Positions 8,782 to 15,789 of a DNA stretch of 64,000 bases are shown here, piece after piece (the first letter of the stretch is position 1; each line of letters begins with the position of its first letter). The stretch spans positions 6,265,411-6,329,410 of the forward strand of contig NZ_CP054839.1 of the NCBI RefSeq assembly GCF_018141105.1, written 5' to 3'. This stretch comes from Saccharopolyspora erythraea (lineage in GTDB: Bacteria; Actinomycetota; Actinomycetes; Mycobacteriales; Pseudonocardiaceae). A model generated the notes under the pieces. That model did no database searches. It saw only the letters and a list, made by a program, of their open reading frames with translations, and had not been told where the DNA came from. A program made the position numbers and the translations under genes.

Positions 8782-9429
8782 TCAGTGCTCCTTGGCGAGT
8801 CCGGCGACGGGGGCACTGCTGAACTCCTCATCAAAGCGGCGGAATTCCTCGGTCCGACCGGTTCGCTTGATCATGATCTGGGTGATGATCTCGGTGACGA
8901 TCCCCCGCAGCAGGATCACTGCGATGCCCACGAGCAGGTACCGCAGACCCAGCGGGACCGTGGAGACCCCGAGCTTCTGGACGCCGCTGGCAACCCCCAG
9001 CCACACGAAGAGCTCGCTCGCGTTGGCGTACGGGAAGAACGGGGTGACCGGGTGCACGAAGGACACGGTCGAGTCGTAGAAGGCGGGCTTGTAGCGTTCT
9101 GGCAGAAACCGCCCGAACGAAAAACAGATGGGGTTGGTCAGCATCAGCACGGAGACGATGGGCATGACCGTGTAGCGGGTGAACCGCCACCGTGCCGACC
9201 ACCTCACCGCCCTGGTCACCCGCTGTTCGCCGATCGCGCTGGTCAGCGCGTACATCGCGGTCAGCAGGACGATCAACGTGGGCAGGATGCCGGTGACGAG
9301 GTCGGTGAACTGCCTCCCGGCCTCTTCGAACAGGCCGATGAAGTGCGTCCCCAACCACTCGAACACCGCCAGCGGGCCGCCGCCTCCGCTCGACCCTGGT
9401 TCCGCCGCAGCGGCAGTCAGAGCATTCAT
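8782..9429 (-). CDS. srlA: PTS glucitol/sorbitol-family IIC component
   Basis: A 215-residue membrane protein, the first gene of the PTS operon. It has several hydrophobic segments (LVTGILPTLIVLLTAMYALT, YTVMPIVSVLMLTNPICFSF, YLLVGIAVILLRGIVTEIIT). PICFSFGRFLPERYKPAFYD and VTPFFPYANASELFVWLG are typical of SrlA. With IIB(C) it forms the substrate channel. The ATG at 9429 is followed by a short Ala/Gly-rich leader. Its promoter lies in the 225-bp intergenic region shared with the divergent HPr-SorC genes. Confidence 0.9.
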   Translation of the reverse strand: MNALTAAAAEPGSSGGGGPLAVFEWLGTHFIGLFEEAGRQFTDLVTGILPTLIVLLTAMYALTSAIGEQRVTRAVRWSARWRFTRYTVMPIVSVLMLTNPICFSFGRFLPERYKPAFYDSTVSFVHPVTPFFPYANASELFVWLGVASGVQKLGVSTVPLGLRYLLVGIAVILLRGIVTEIITQIMIKRTGRTEEFRRFDEEFSSAPVAGLAKEH

Positions 9430-9654
9430 GCGCGTTCTCCTCGATCAGCATTTCTGGATCGCGATTCGCACCGACCTGGTCGCGGCAGGTAAGCCGAGTC
9501 GGGGGGTGCGAGTGCAGTGCGCCGCTGTTCAGCGACTCATATGCACCTATGTGCAGAAGGTGTTCACATTTGCAGTGATGTGTGTAACATGCTCGTCCAA
9601 GCAGGGCAATACCCCGCAACCAGACGAACGCAAGACGACCTACAGGAGAGTTTC
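9430..9654. promoter_or_regulatory. Divergent promoter region between PTS operon and HPr-SorC genes, with operator
   Basis: This non-coding stretch separates srlA (minus) from the HPr gene (plus). It contains the palindrome TGCAC-CTAT-GTGCA at 9542-9555. About 10 bp further is an AT-richer, imperfect inverted arrangement from GTTCACAT to GTGTAAC (about 9562-9588), which also shares CACATTTG with the 5082-5099 site. Both are plausible binding sites for the adjacent SorC-family regulator. No promoter hexamers could be assigned with confidence. Confidence 0.55.
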
Positions 9655-9927
9655 GTGCAAGAACAGCGCGTCACCATCGCTTCGACCGTCGGCCTTCACG
9701 CCCGTCCGGCCGCAGCCTTCGTGCAGGCCGCGAGCCAGCACCCGTGCGAGGTGCGGATCGGCCGCCCAGACGGCGAGCTCGCCGACGCCAAGAGCATCCT
9801 CGCCGTACTCGGCCTGGCGCTGGCGCACGGCGAGGAAGCCGTAGTGCGGACCGACGGCGAAGGCGACGATGCGGCGCTCACGGCGCTGACTGCTGCGCTG
9901 TCGGTGGATCACGACGCCGTACATTGA
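9655..9927 (+). CDS. ptsH: HPr phosphocarrier protein
   Basis: A 90-residue HPr with the active-site His15 in GLHARPAAAF and a regulatory-type Ser (about residue 47) in ADAKSILAVLG. It accepts phosphate from enzyme I and donates it to IIA. The GTG start at 9655 is preceded by CAGGAGAG; an in-frame upstream ATG would add a 46-residue non-family extension across the promoter region. It is transcribed divergently from the PTS operon, together with the downstream SorC-type regulator (42 bp gap). Confidence 0.93.
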   Translation: MQEQRVTIASTVGLHARPAAAFVQAASQHPCEVRIGRPDGELADAKSILAVLGLALAHGEEAVVRTDGEGDDAALTALTAALSVDHDAVH

Positions 9928-9969
9928 CCTGACGCAGGCCACACCCACGCCCGAGAGGAAACCGGACCA

Positions 9970-10926
9970 GTGCCGCCACCACGTGATCAAGAACTTCTCG
10001 TGAAGGCTGCCCGGATGTACTACGAGGAGAACCGCTCGCAGCAGGAAATCGGGCGGGCGCTCGGTCTGAGCAGATCGAACGTGTCGCGGGTCCTTGCGGC
10101 AGCGCACGACCGGGGGATCGTCGAGATCCGCATCCACGATCCCAGCGGCCGCGACCTCGAGTTGGAGCGGCAGCTCAAGGACGCCTTCGGGCTCCACGAC
10201 TGCCGCGTCTCAGACGTCCACGGGAACGGCCCGCACCTGCAGAAGACCGGCGACCTCGGAGCCCGATGGCTGGTCGAGAACCTCCGGCCCGGCCACCGGA
10301 TCGGGTTGTCCTGGGGGCGGAGCTTGCAGGCAGTCGTGCGATCCGTGCCCGAGCAGGGCGGCCTCGACGTCGAGGTCGTCCCTCTGGTCGGCGGCCTGTC
10401 GTCCGTGGATTCCGAGATCACCGGTGAGGAGCTCGTGCGGGAGCTGGCGCGCCGTCTGGGCGGACGTTTCCAGCGATTGCACGCCCCGGCCCTGGTCACC
10501 TCGAAGGCAGGTCGTGACGTGCTGCTGGCCGAGCCCTCGATCGAATCCACGCTCAGCGCTGCGAGCGAATGCTCGATGGCCATCGTGGGCATCGGCAGCC
10601 GTGACGTCGGTTCGTCCGCAGCGATCATCGAGTCGATGCAGCTCACCGAGGAAGAGTTCGAGCAGTTCACTGCGGCGAATCCCGCGGGTGACATCTGCGC
10701 CCGTTACTTCGACGACAAAGGACGCGCGATCACCGGCCCGACCGCGGACCGGGTTCTTGCCGTATCCCTCGACGATCTGGCCGCGATTCCCGTCGTCGTC
10801 GGGGTCGCCGCGGGCACGGACAAGACGCGCGGCGTCCTCGGCGCACTGCGCAGCGGAGTCCTGAACGTCCTCGTCTGCGACAGTTCTCTCGCCCACGCCG
10901 TGCTGCACCGCACCAACAACGCGTGA
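9970..10926 (+). CDS. SorC-family transcriptional regulator of the polyol genes
   Basis: A 318-residue regulator. The N-terminal winged helix-turn-helix (QQEIGRALGLSRSNVSRVLAAAHDRGIVEI) is followed by a large sugar-binding domain with GLSWGRSLQAVV, VVPLVGG, and GDICARYFDDKGR before a C-terminal VVGVAAGTDK segment, all typical of the SorC/DeoR-like sugar-binding family. Members of this family sense phosphorylated sugars or polyols. The GTG start has AGAGGAAA upstream. Position next to HPr and the divergent PTS operon, and the palindromes at 9542-9555 and 5082-5099, suggest it controls both operons. The effector may be the PTS product or a downstream phosphate ester. Confidence 0.88.
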   Translation: MPPPRDQELLVKAARMYYEENRSQQEIGRALGLSRSNVSRVLAAAHDRGIVEIRIHDPSGRDLELERQLKDAFGLHDCRVSDVHGNGPHLQKTGDLGARWLVENLRPGHRIGLSWGRSLQAVVRSVPEQGGLDVEVVPLVGGLSSVDSEITGEELVRELARRLGGRFQRLHAPALVTSKAGRDVLLAEPSIESTLSAASECSMAIVGIGSRDVGSSAAIIESMQLTEEEFEQFTAANPAGDICARYFDDKGRAITGPTADRVLAVSLDDLAAIPVVVGVAAGTDKTRGVLGALRSGVLNVLVCDSSLAHAVLHRTNNA

Positions 10927-10952
10927 CGGGGCCGGAGACACTCCGGCCCCGT
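10926..10952. terminator. Bidirectional terminator hairpin
   Basis: A perfect 11-bp stem (ACGGGGCCGGA / TCCGGCCCCGT) with a 5-nt loop, starting at the last base of the SorC stop codon and ending 11 bp before the convergent monooxygenase-domain gene's stop. There is no strong T tract. Placement between convergent genes supports a shared terminator. Confidence 0.7.
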
Positions 10953-10962
10953 CCACTTGCTC

Positions 10963-11295
10963 TCAGCTCTGCGGTTGCACCGCCATTTCCCCCAACGACG
11001 ACCAGTCGTCCTGCGGGAGTGTCGTGTTGATGACCTGCGGCGTCTCGGCGAGGTAGTGCGGCCAGCTCCGCTGCGCGGTCCTGAAGTGCTCGGAGTGGAC
11101 GTGCGCGCTACCCGCCTCGCCATCCCGGAACGCCTCGACGACGACGTACTCGTTCGGATTCTCGACGCTGCGGGACCAGTCGAACCACAAGCATCCCGGT
11201 TCACTGCGGGTCGCTTCGGTGAACGCGGCTGCGATCCCGGGCCACTGATCCGCGTGTTCGGATTTCACCTGGAACTTGGCGACAATGAAGATCAT
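10963..11295 (-). CDS. Antibiotic-biosynthesis-monooxygenase (ABM) domain protein, YgiN-like
   Basis: A 110-residue single-domain protein of the dimeric alpha/beta ABM fold. It shows the typical pattern: an N-terminal strand (MIFIVAKFQVKSEH), a conserved TRSEPGCLWFDWSRS, then NEYVVVEAFRDGEA and a final strand region around HVHSEHF. Relatives include quinol monooxygenases, but many have no known activity. It follows the alcohol dehydrogenase gene with a 40-bp gap and may belong to the same transcript as the amidohydrolase-DUF59-ADH genes. The substrate is unknown. Confidence 0.75.
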   Translation of the reverse strand: MIFIVAKFQVKSEHADQWPGIAAAFTEATRSEPGCLWFDWSRSVENPNEYVVVEAFRDGEAGSAHVHSEHFRTAQRSWPHYLAETPQVINTTLPQDDWSSLGEMAVQPQS

Positions 11296-11335
11296 GCGTG
11301 TCCTTCGCGTGTCTGGACTGCTGGTGCGGTGGGGA

Positions 11336-12361
11336 TCACGGGACGAGAATCGCGCGACCGCGGATGCGTCCGGCGTCGAGGTCGTCCAGGGCGTCCTGGA
11401 ACCGCTCGAGCGGGTACTTGGCGGTATGCAGCTGAACGTGTCCCCGTGCGGCCAGGACCATCAGCTCGCACAGGTCGTTGTAGGAGCCGACCAGGTTGCC
11501 GATGAGGTTGATCTCGGTGGAGATGATGTCGATGGTCGGAACGTTGATGTTCTCGCCGTAGCCGACCACGTGGTAGTCGCCGGCGCGGCGCAGCATGGCG
11601 ACGCCGTCCGCGGTGGCGCCGCCCTCACCGACGAAGTCGATGACGACCTCCGCTCCGTGCCCACCGGTCAGCTCGAGCACTTCCTCGACCTGACCGCCCT
11701 CGGCGACCACCCCGTGGTCGGCTCCGATGGCCACGGCCAGCTTCACAGCGTCGGGGTTGCGGTCGACGACGATGAGTTCCGCGGCTGTGGTGGCTTTCAG
11801 GACCTGGATACCGATGTGCCCGAGCCCGCCCGCGCCGATCACGGCGCAGCGGTCGCCCGGCCGGAGGCCGCGTGCCGCCTTCGCCGCAGCGTGGTACGCG
11901 GTCAAGCCTGCATCAGCGAGGGCGGCCACGTCGGAGGGTTCGAGGGAGTCGTCGATCCGCACGACGCTGCGAGCGGAGGTCTTGAGGTACTCCGCATAGC
12001 CACCGGCCGTGTCGATACCGGGGAACGACGACTGTTCGCAGTGCACATCGTCGCCGAACCTGCAGGCCCGGCAGAGACCGCACGTGATCAGCGGATGCAC
12101 GATCACCTTGTCGCCCTCAGCGACGTTGGTGACCGCGCTTCCGACCGCGTGCACCCATCCCGCGTTCTCATGGCCGATCGTGTACGGCAGGGTCACGCCG
12201 GATTTCTCCGCCCACTGGCCTTCGAGGATGTGGAGGTCGGTGCGGCACACACCGGCTCCGCCGATCTTGACGATCACGTCGTACGGGCTGGTGATCTTCG
12301 GGGTTGGCACGTCCGCCATGCGAAGCGGTTCGCCATAGCCCACCACCTGGGCTGCCTTCAT
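11336..12361 (-). CDS. Zinc-dependent NAD(P) alcohol dehydrogenase (MDR family)
   Basis: A 341-residue medium-chain dehydrogenase. The catalytic zinc ligands are Cys39 (GAGVCRTDLH) and His in GHENAGW. The structural zinc site CGLCRACRFGDDVHC is intact, and the Rossmann loop is GAGGLGHIG. The ATG at 12361 was chosen because AAGGAG lies 8 nt upstream; an earlier ATG at 12385, overlapping the DUF59 stop, would add 8 residues. The gene group matches the accessory genes found beside actinobacterial propane-type monooxygenases, where such an ADH oxidises the alcohol product. Here no monooxygenase is seen, so the natural alcohol is unknown. Confidence 0.9.
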   Translation of the reverse strand: MKAAQVVGYGEPLRMADVPTPKITSPYDVIVKIGGAGVCRTDLHILEGQWAEKSGVTLPYTIGHENAGWVHAVGSAVTNVAEGDKVIVHPLITCGLCRACRFGDDVHCEQSSFPGIDTAGGYAEYLKTSARSVVRIDDSLEPSDVAALADAGLTAYHAAAKAARGLRPGDRCAVIGAGGLGHIGIQVLKATTAAELIVVDRNPDAVKLAVAIGADHGVVAEGGQVEEVLELTGGHGAEVVIDFVGEGGATADGVAMLRRAGDYHVVGYGENINVPTIDIISTEINLIGNLVGSYNDLCELMVLAARGHVQLHTAKYPLERFQDALDDLDAGRIRGRAILVP

Positions 12362-12384
12362 GCCGTGTTCTCCTTCGGTGCTCA

Positions 12385-13125
12385 TCAGGCTGGTAGTTGC
12401 CAGGACGGTTCGTCCGCTCGCGGCGACTGGTCCGCGGCGGCGTCGGAATAGCGGGTGCGCAGCAGGGCTCGGCAGAAGTGCGCATTGCCGTCGATCGAGA
12501 TCCGCACCGAGCGGGCGAAGCGCAGCCGGACCGGAATCTCGTCGCGCGGATACGGTCGGCCTTGGTCGTCCACGAGAACCTTGGCCGACGGTTCGACGTC
12601 CAGACCGAGAGCCTGCCGTCGCCGCAGAAGCGCGTCAGCGTTCGGCGAGTCAGCAAGATCGGCCAAGGTCACGTCGTGGAGGTCTTCCTCGGCCAGCGTC
12701 GGCTCGTCCCGGAGCAAGCCGGTCAGCGCTCTCTCCATCGCCGCGGTGTGCGCCTTGCGGCGGAACACCAATCGCAGCTCGTCGAGTCCTTCCTCAGCCT
12801 CGTCCCCGAACGTTCCTCGATAACCCGCATCCGCGGCCAGCCCGCGGTTGATCACCTCCGAGTCGTGGTGATCGTCGAGGACCACCACGACTTCCCGCGC
12901 CTGCGGAAGCTCCGACAGCACGTCCTTGGCATCGGAGGCCATCAGGTAGGCGAAGTTGGGCGAGCAGAAGGAGGTCGGCAAGCGGAGGTGGACAGTGATG
13001 TCACCTTGGTCCGAGACCTCCAGGGAACGGACGAAACCGAGGTCTGTGATGGGTTCGTCCAGTTCTGGGTCGAGCACACGATCCAGTGCCGCACGTGCGG
13101 CTCGTTCCAGCTCTGCGGTGGGCAT
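12385..13125 (-). CDS. DUF59/MIP18-family metal-sulfur cluster assembly-type protein
   Basis: A 246-residue protein whose first 100 residues form a DUF59 (MIP18) domain: LDPELDEPITDLGFVRSLEV, then LRLPTSFCSPNFAYLMASDA with the conserved Cys. The rest (about 140 residues) is a lineage-specific extension of unknown fold. DUF59 proteins help assemble or insert metal centres. In monooxygenase clusters this homologue is assumed to help mature the di-iron enzyme. It starts 1 bp after the amidohydrolase stop and is nearly fused to the ADH gene, so all three are co-translated. The target metalloprotein is not in this window. Confidence 0.75.
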   Translation of the reverse strand: MPTAELERAARAALDRVLDPELDEPITDLGFVRSLEVSDQGDITVHLRLPTSFCSPNFAYLMASDAKDVLSELPQAREVVVVLDDHHDSEVINRGLAADAGYRGTFGDEAEEGLDELRLVFRRKAHTAAMERALTGLLRDEPTLAEEDLHDVTLADLADSPNADALLRRRQALGLDVEPSAKVLVDDQGRPYPRDEIPVRLRFARSVRISIDGNAHFCRALLRTRYSDAAADQSPRADEPSWQLPA

Positions 13126-13126
13126 T

Positions 13127-14125
13127 TCAGGCCACCGCCGCTTCGAGCACTCCGAGATCGGCGGGGACCTCGATGTCGTACATGGACGCGGCGTTGAGTC
13201 CGAGGATTTTCTTCTTCTGCCCCACGGTGAGCGGCGGGTACTCCGTCATGTCCTCGGGGATCTGGAAGTCGACGAAGCGTTCGACCAGCCACCGGGGCGT
13301 CCACAGCGCGTAGTCGCTGGAGAACTGGATCCGGTCCTCGTCGAGCCAGTAAAGCAGTTCGCCGATGATCTGGGCGAAATACCTGGGTCTGGTGTGGATG
13401 AAGGGCATCGCGACGGCGAGACCGGCGTGCACGTTCGGCTCCTGCGTCGCGATCCAGCAGAAGTCTTCCAGGCGCGGGAGGCCGCAGTGCTCGACGACGA
13501 AGTTGAGGTCCGGGAAGTCCGTCGCCGCAATGTCGACGTCGGCGACGTCGAACGCGTCGCGGTCCAAGGGCCGAATCGTCGGTCCCTTGTGGATGTGGAT
13601 GTTGCGGATCCCGAGCTCCTGGCAGGCTTCGAGATAGCGGTAAGTCCACGGATCGTTCAGCTTGTACCCGCGCGAATCGCCATACCACTCCGCGGTGTAG
13701 AGCTTCACGCCCTTGAGCTGGAACCGCTCAGCGTCCCGGCGCAGCTGGTCGAGGCCATCCTGCTCGAAACGCGGGTCCCAGCAGTGGTTGTATGTCAGCT
13801 TGTCGGAATGCCGCTGGGTGAGCGCGAACGCCTCTTCCACCTGTGCGAAGCCATTTCGGAAGAAAGCGCCGAGGTAGGCGGGCTGGAAGATGGCGTGGTC
13901 GACGTATCCGTCGACGAACAAGTCCTTGATCAAACGCTCGCCGCCGTAGTAGAGGAAATCCTCGTACGGCCACAGCTCGGTCCCCGGACTCAGGTTCCGG
14001 TGGTAGTCGTAGAAGCAGTCGATGAACTGCTTTCCGTGAATGTTGAGCTGGTTTTCGGGACGAGCGTCCCAGAGCGCGACGTGCGCATCGACGATGAAGT
14101 AGTTCTCGCCGTCCTTGCTGTACAT
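13127..14125 (-). CDS. Amidohydrolase-2 family protein of propane-monooxygenase-type clusters
   Basis: A 332-residue TIM-barrel protein of the amidohydrolase 2 group. Family landmarks are HGKQFIDCFYDYHRNLSPG, VDHAIFQPAYLG, GVKLYTAEWYGDSRGYKLND, HIHKGPTIRPLDRDAFDVAD, FVVEHCGLPRLED and FSSDYALWTPRW, the last with the metal-site Asp. The N-terminal HxH metal motif is altered: it reads DAHVALWD, with Ala where the second His is expected (residue 17). The ATG at 14125 has CGGAGG 5 nt upstream. It is the first gene of the operon and divergent from the Fis-type activator. The reaction is unknown; loss of a metal ligand may mean changed chemistry. Confidence 0.8.
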   Translation of the reverse strand: MYSKDGENYFIVDAHVALWDARPENQLNIHGKQFIDCFYDYHRNLSPGTELWPYEDFLYYGGERLIKDLFVDGYVDHAIFQPAYLGAFFRNGFAQVEEAFALTQRHSDKLTYNHCWDPRFEQDGLDQLRRDAERFQLKGVKLYTAEWYGDSRGYKLNDPWTYRYLEACQELGIRNIHIHKGPTIRPLDRDAFDVADVDIAATDFPDLNFVVEHCGLPRLEDFCWIATQEPNVHAGLAVAMPFIHTRPRYFAQIIGELLYWLDEDRIQFSSDYALWTPRWLVERFVDFQIPEDMTEYPPLTVGQKKKILGLNAASMYDIEVPADLGVLEAAVA

Positions 14126-14203
14126 GTGCACCTCCGAGTACGTGGCGGCCGTGGCACGTGGGAGGGAACGCTAGGCAGTACGACATCGATCGTGGAGGCC
14201 TCC

Positions 14204-14224
14204 GATGTCTCACTTTGAGACATC
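14204..14224. promoter_or_regulatory. Perfect 21-bp palindrome in divergent promoter region
   Basis: GATGTCTCA-CTT-TGAGACATC, two perfect 9-bp arms with a 3-bp spacer, 79 bp upstream of the amidohydrolase start and 78 bp upstream of the activator start. The symmetrical placement and perfection suggest the operator of the adjacent Fis-type activator. A protein-DNA test is not possible here. Confidence 0.6.
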
Positions 14225-14301
14225 CGGGCTGCTGAGGAACGCCGCTGCAAGCATTACGGTGGCCAGGGTCAGCGCAACGATGCGTGAGCTGGAGGCACGA
14301 G

Positions 14302-15789
14302 ATGAACAACCGCCGGCGCATCCGACACGCGGAGCCGCCAGGGCCACTCGCACCCCGCACGCGTTCCGCGGCTCCACGCCTGCAGGCTTCATGGCAGCGC
14401 AGTGAGCGCTACGGGCTGTCAGCGGACGAGATGCGCCCGGTGTTCACAGGCTCCGTGGACACCGATTCGCTGCTCTACGAATGCGGCGAGGAAGTGCTGC
14501 GCGGCTTACGGGACACCCTCGCCAACGAACCGGTCAGCCTGATGCTCACCGACAGCGAGGGACTCGTGCTGACCAGGATGTCGGACGACCGTTCGATCAA
14601 CCGCTCGCTCGACAGCGTCAACCTCGCTCCGGGCTTCTACTTCGCCGAGCGCAACGCGGGGACCAACGGGCTTGGACTCGCCTTGGCCGATCGTGTGTCG
14701 TCGCTGGTGAGGGCCGACGAGCATTACTGCACGAGCCTTCGCGGCTACACCTGCGCGGCAGCTCCGATCCTCGACCCGGTCAGCGGTGGACTGGCCGGCA
14801 CCGTCAACCTCACCACCTGGTCCGACTCCTCCGAGACGCTGCTGTTGGCCCTCGCTCAGGCCGCGGCCGGCAACACCATGGCCCTCATGCTGGCGCGCGG
14901 TACTGGGCACAAGACCCGGCCGATGCCGCGCGGCGAGGTGTTCCGCGTTTACGCCGACCGCCTCCAGGAGGTCACCGCCTCCCCACCCTCGGCCGACTGG
15001 ACCGAGGCCGTCTCTCAGGCCCGCACGGCCTTTGATCGGGGCGACGTCGTCGCGGTCGTCGGTGAACCAGGCGCGGGCAAGACCGCGTTGGTGTCCCAGG
15101 CGCGTCGCGGAGTACGGCGCGAACGCATCCTCAACGCCCGCCCGCCCGCTCCCGAAGACGTCGAGGCATGGCTGGCGTTGTGGGCTCCCGAGGTGGGCAA
15201 GGACAGCACGTGCGTGATCGTCTCCGGAGTGGACACCCTGCCCGCATGCGCGACGACCGAGCTGGCACGGCTGTTCACCGCCGTGCGCCACGACGGAACC
15301 GGCCCCGAACGTCTCCAGCCGCTCGTCCTGACCGCGTCGACGAACTCGGCGCTCCCCGAAGAACTGCGCCCGCTGATCGACAGCGTGATCGAGGTACCCG
15401 CACTCAGGTACCGGCCAGCAGACATCGTGCCTCTCGCCCAGCACCTCGCCCGCCAGGACTGGGGACGCTCGGTAACCTTCACACCAGCCGCTGCACGCGC
15501 GCTGACAGTCCACGACTGGCCGAATAACATCCGCCAGCTCCGGCGCGTCATCCGCGACGCGGCACCACGAGCCAGGGTCATCGACCTGCACCACCTGCCG
15601 CCCGAGGTCTTCACCGGACCAGGCCGCCCCCTCAGCCGCCTGCAGGCACTCGAACGCGACGAGATCGTCCGCTGCCTGATCGAACCAGGAGCGACCGTGG
15701 CACAGGCAGCGGCCAAACTCGGACTCAGCCGCGCCACCATCTACCGCAAGATGGCCCAGTACCGGATCAACCTACCGACCCGCAGTTAA
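14302..15789 (+). CDS. GAF/Fis-type transcriptional activator (AcoR/MimR-like)
   Basis: A 495-residue activator. An N-terminal AcoR-type region and GAF domain (ERNAGTNGLGLALADR; DEHYCTSLRGYTCAAAPI) precede a reduced AAA+ domain with a Walker A (GEPGAGKT, about residue 260) and a C-terminal Fis helix-turn-helix (AQAAAKLGLSRATIYRKMAQY). The sigma-54 contact motif GAFTGA is absent, as is common in actinobacterial members of this family. The ATG at 14302 has GGAGG at good spacing; a GTG at 14284 is possible. Homologues activate acetoin or propane-monooxygenase genes. Here the divergent partner is the amidohydrolase operon. The IS630 insertion begins inside its stop codon but leaves a TAA. Confidence 0.85.
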   Translation: MNNRRRIRHAEPPGPLAPRTRSAAPRLQASWQRSERYGLSADEMRPVFTGSVDTDSLLYECGEEVLRGLRDTLANEPVSLMLTDSEGLVLTRMSDDRSINRSLDSVNLAPGFYFAERNAGTNGLGLALADRVSSLVRADEHYCTSLRGYTCAAAPILDPVSGGLAGTVNLTTWSDSSETLLLALAQAAAGNTMALMLARGTGHKTRPMPRGEVFRVYADRLQEVTASPPSADWTEAVSQARTAFDRGDVVAVVGEPGAGKTALVSQARRGVRRERILNARPPAPEDVEAWLALWAPEVGKDSTCVIVSGVDTLPACATTELARLFTAVRHDGTGPERLQPLVLTASTNSALPEELRPLIDSVIEVPALRYRPADIVPLAQHLARQDWGRSVTFTPAAARALTVHDWPNNIRQLRRVIRDAAPRARVIDLHHLPPEVFTGPGRPLSRLQALERDEIVRCLIEPGATVAQAAAKLGLSRATIYRKMAQYRINLPTRS

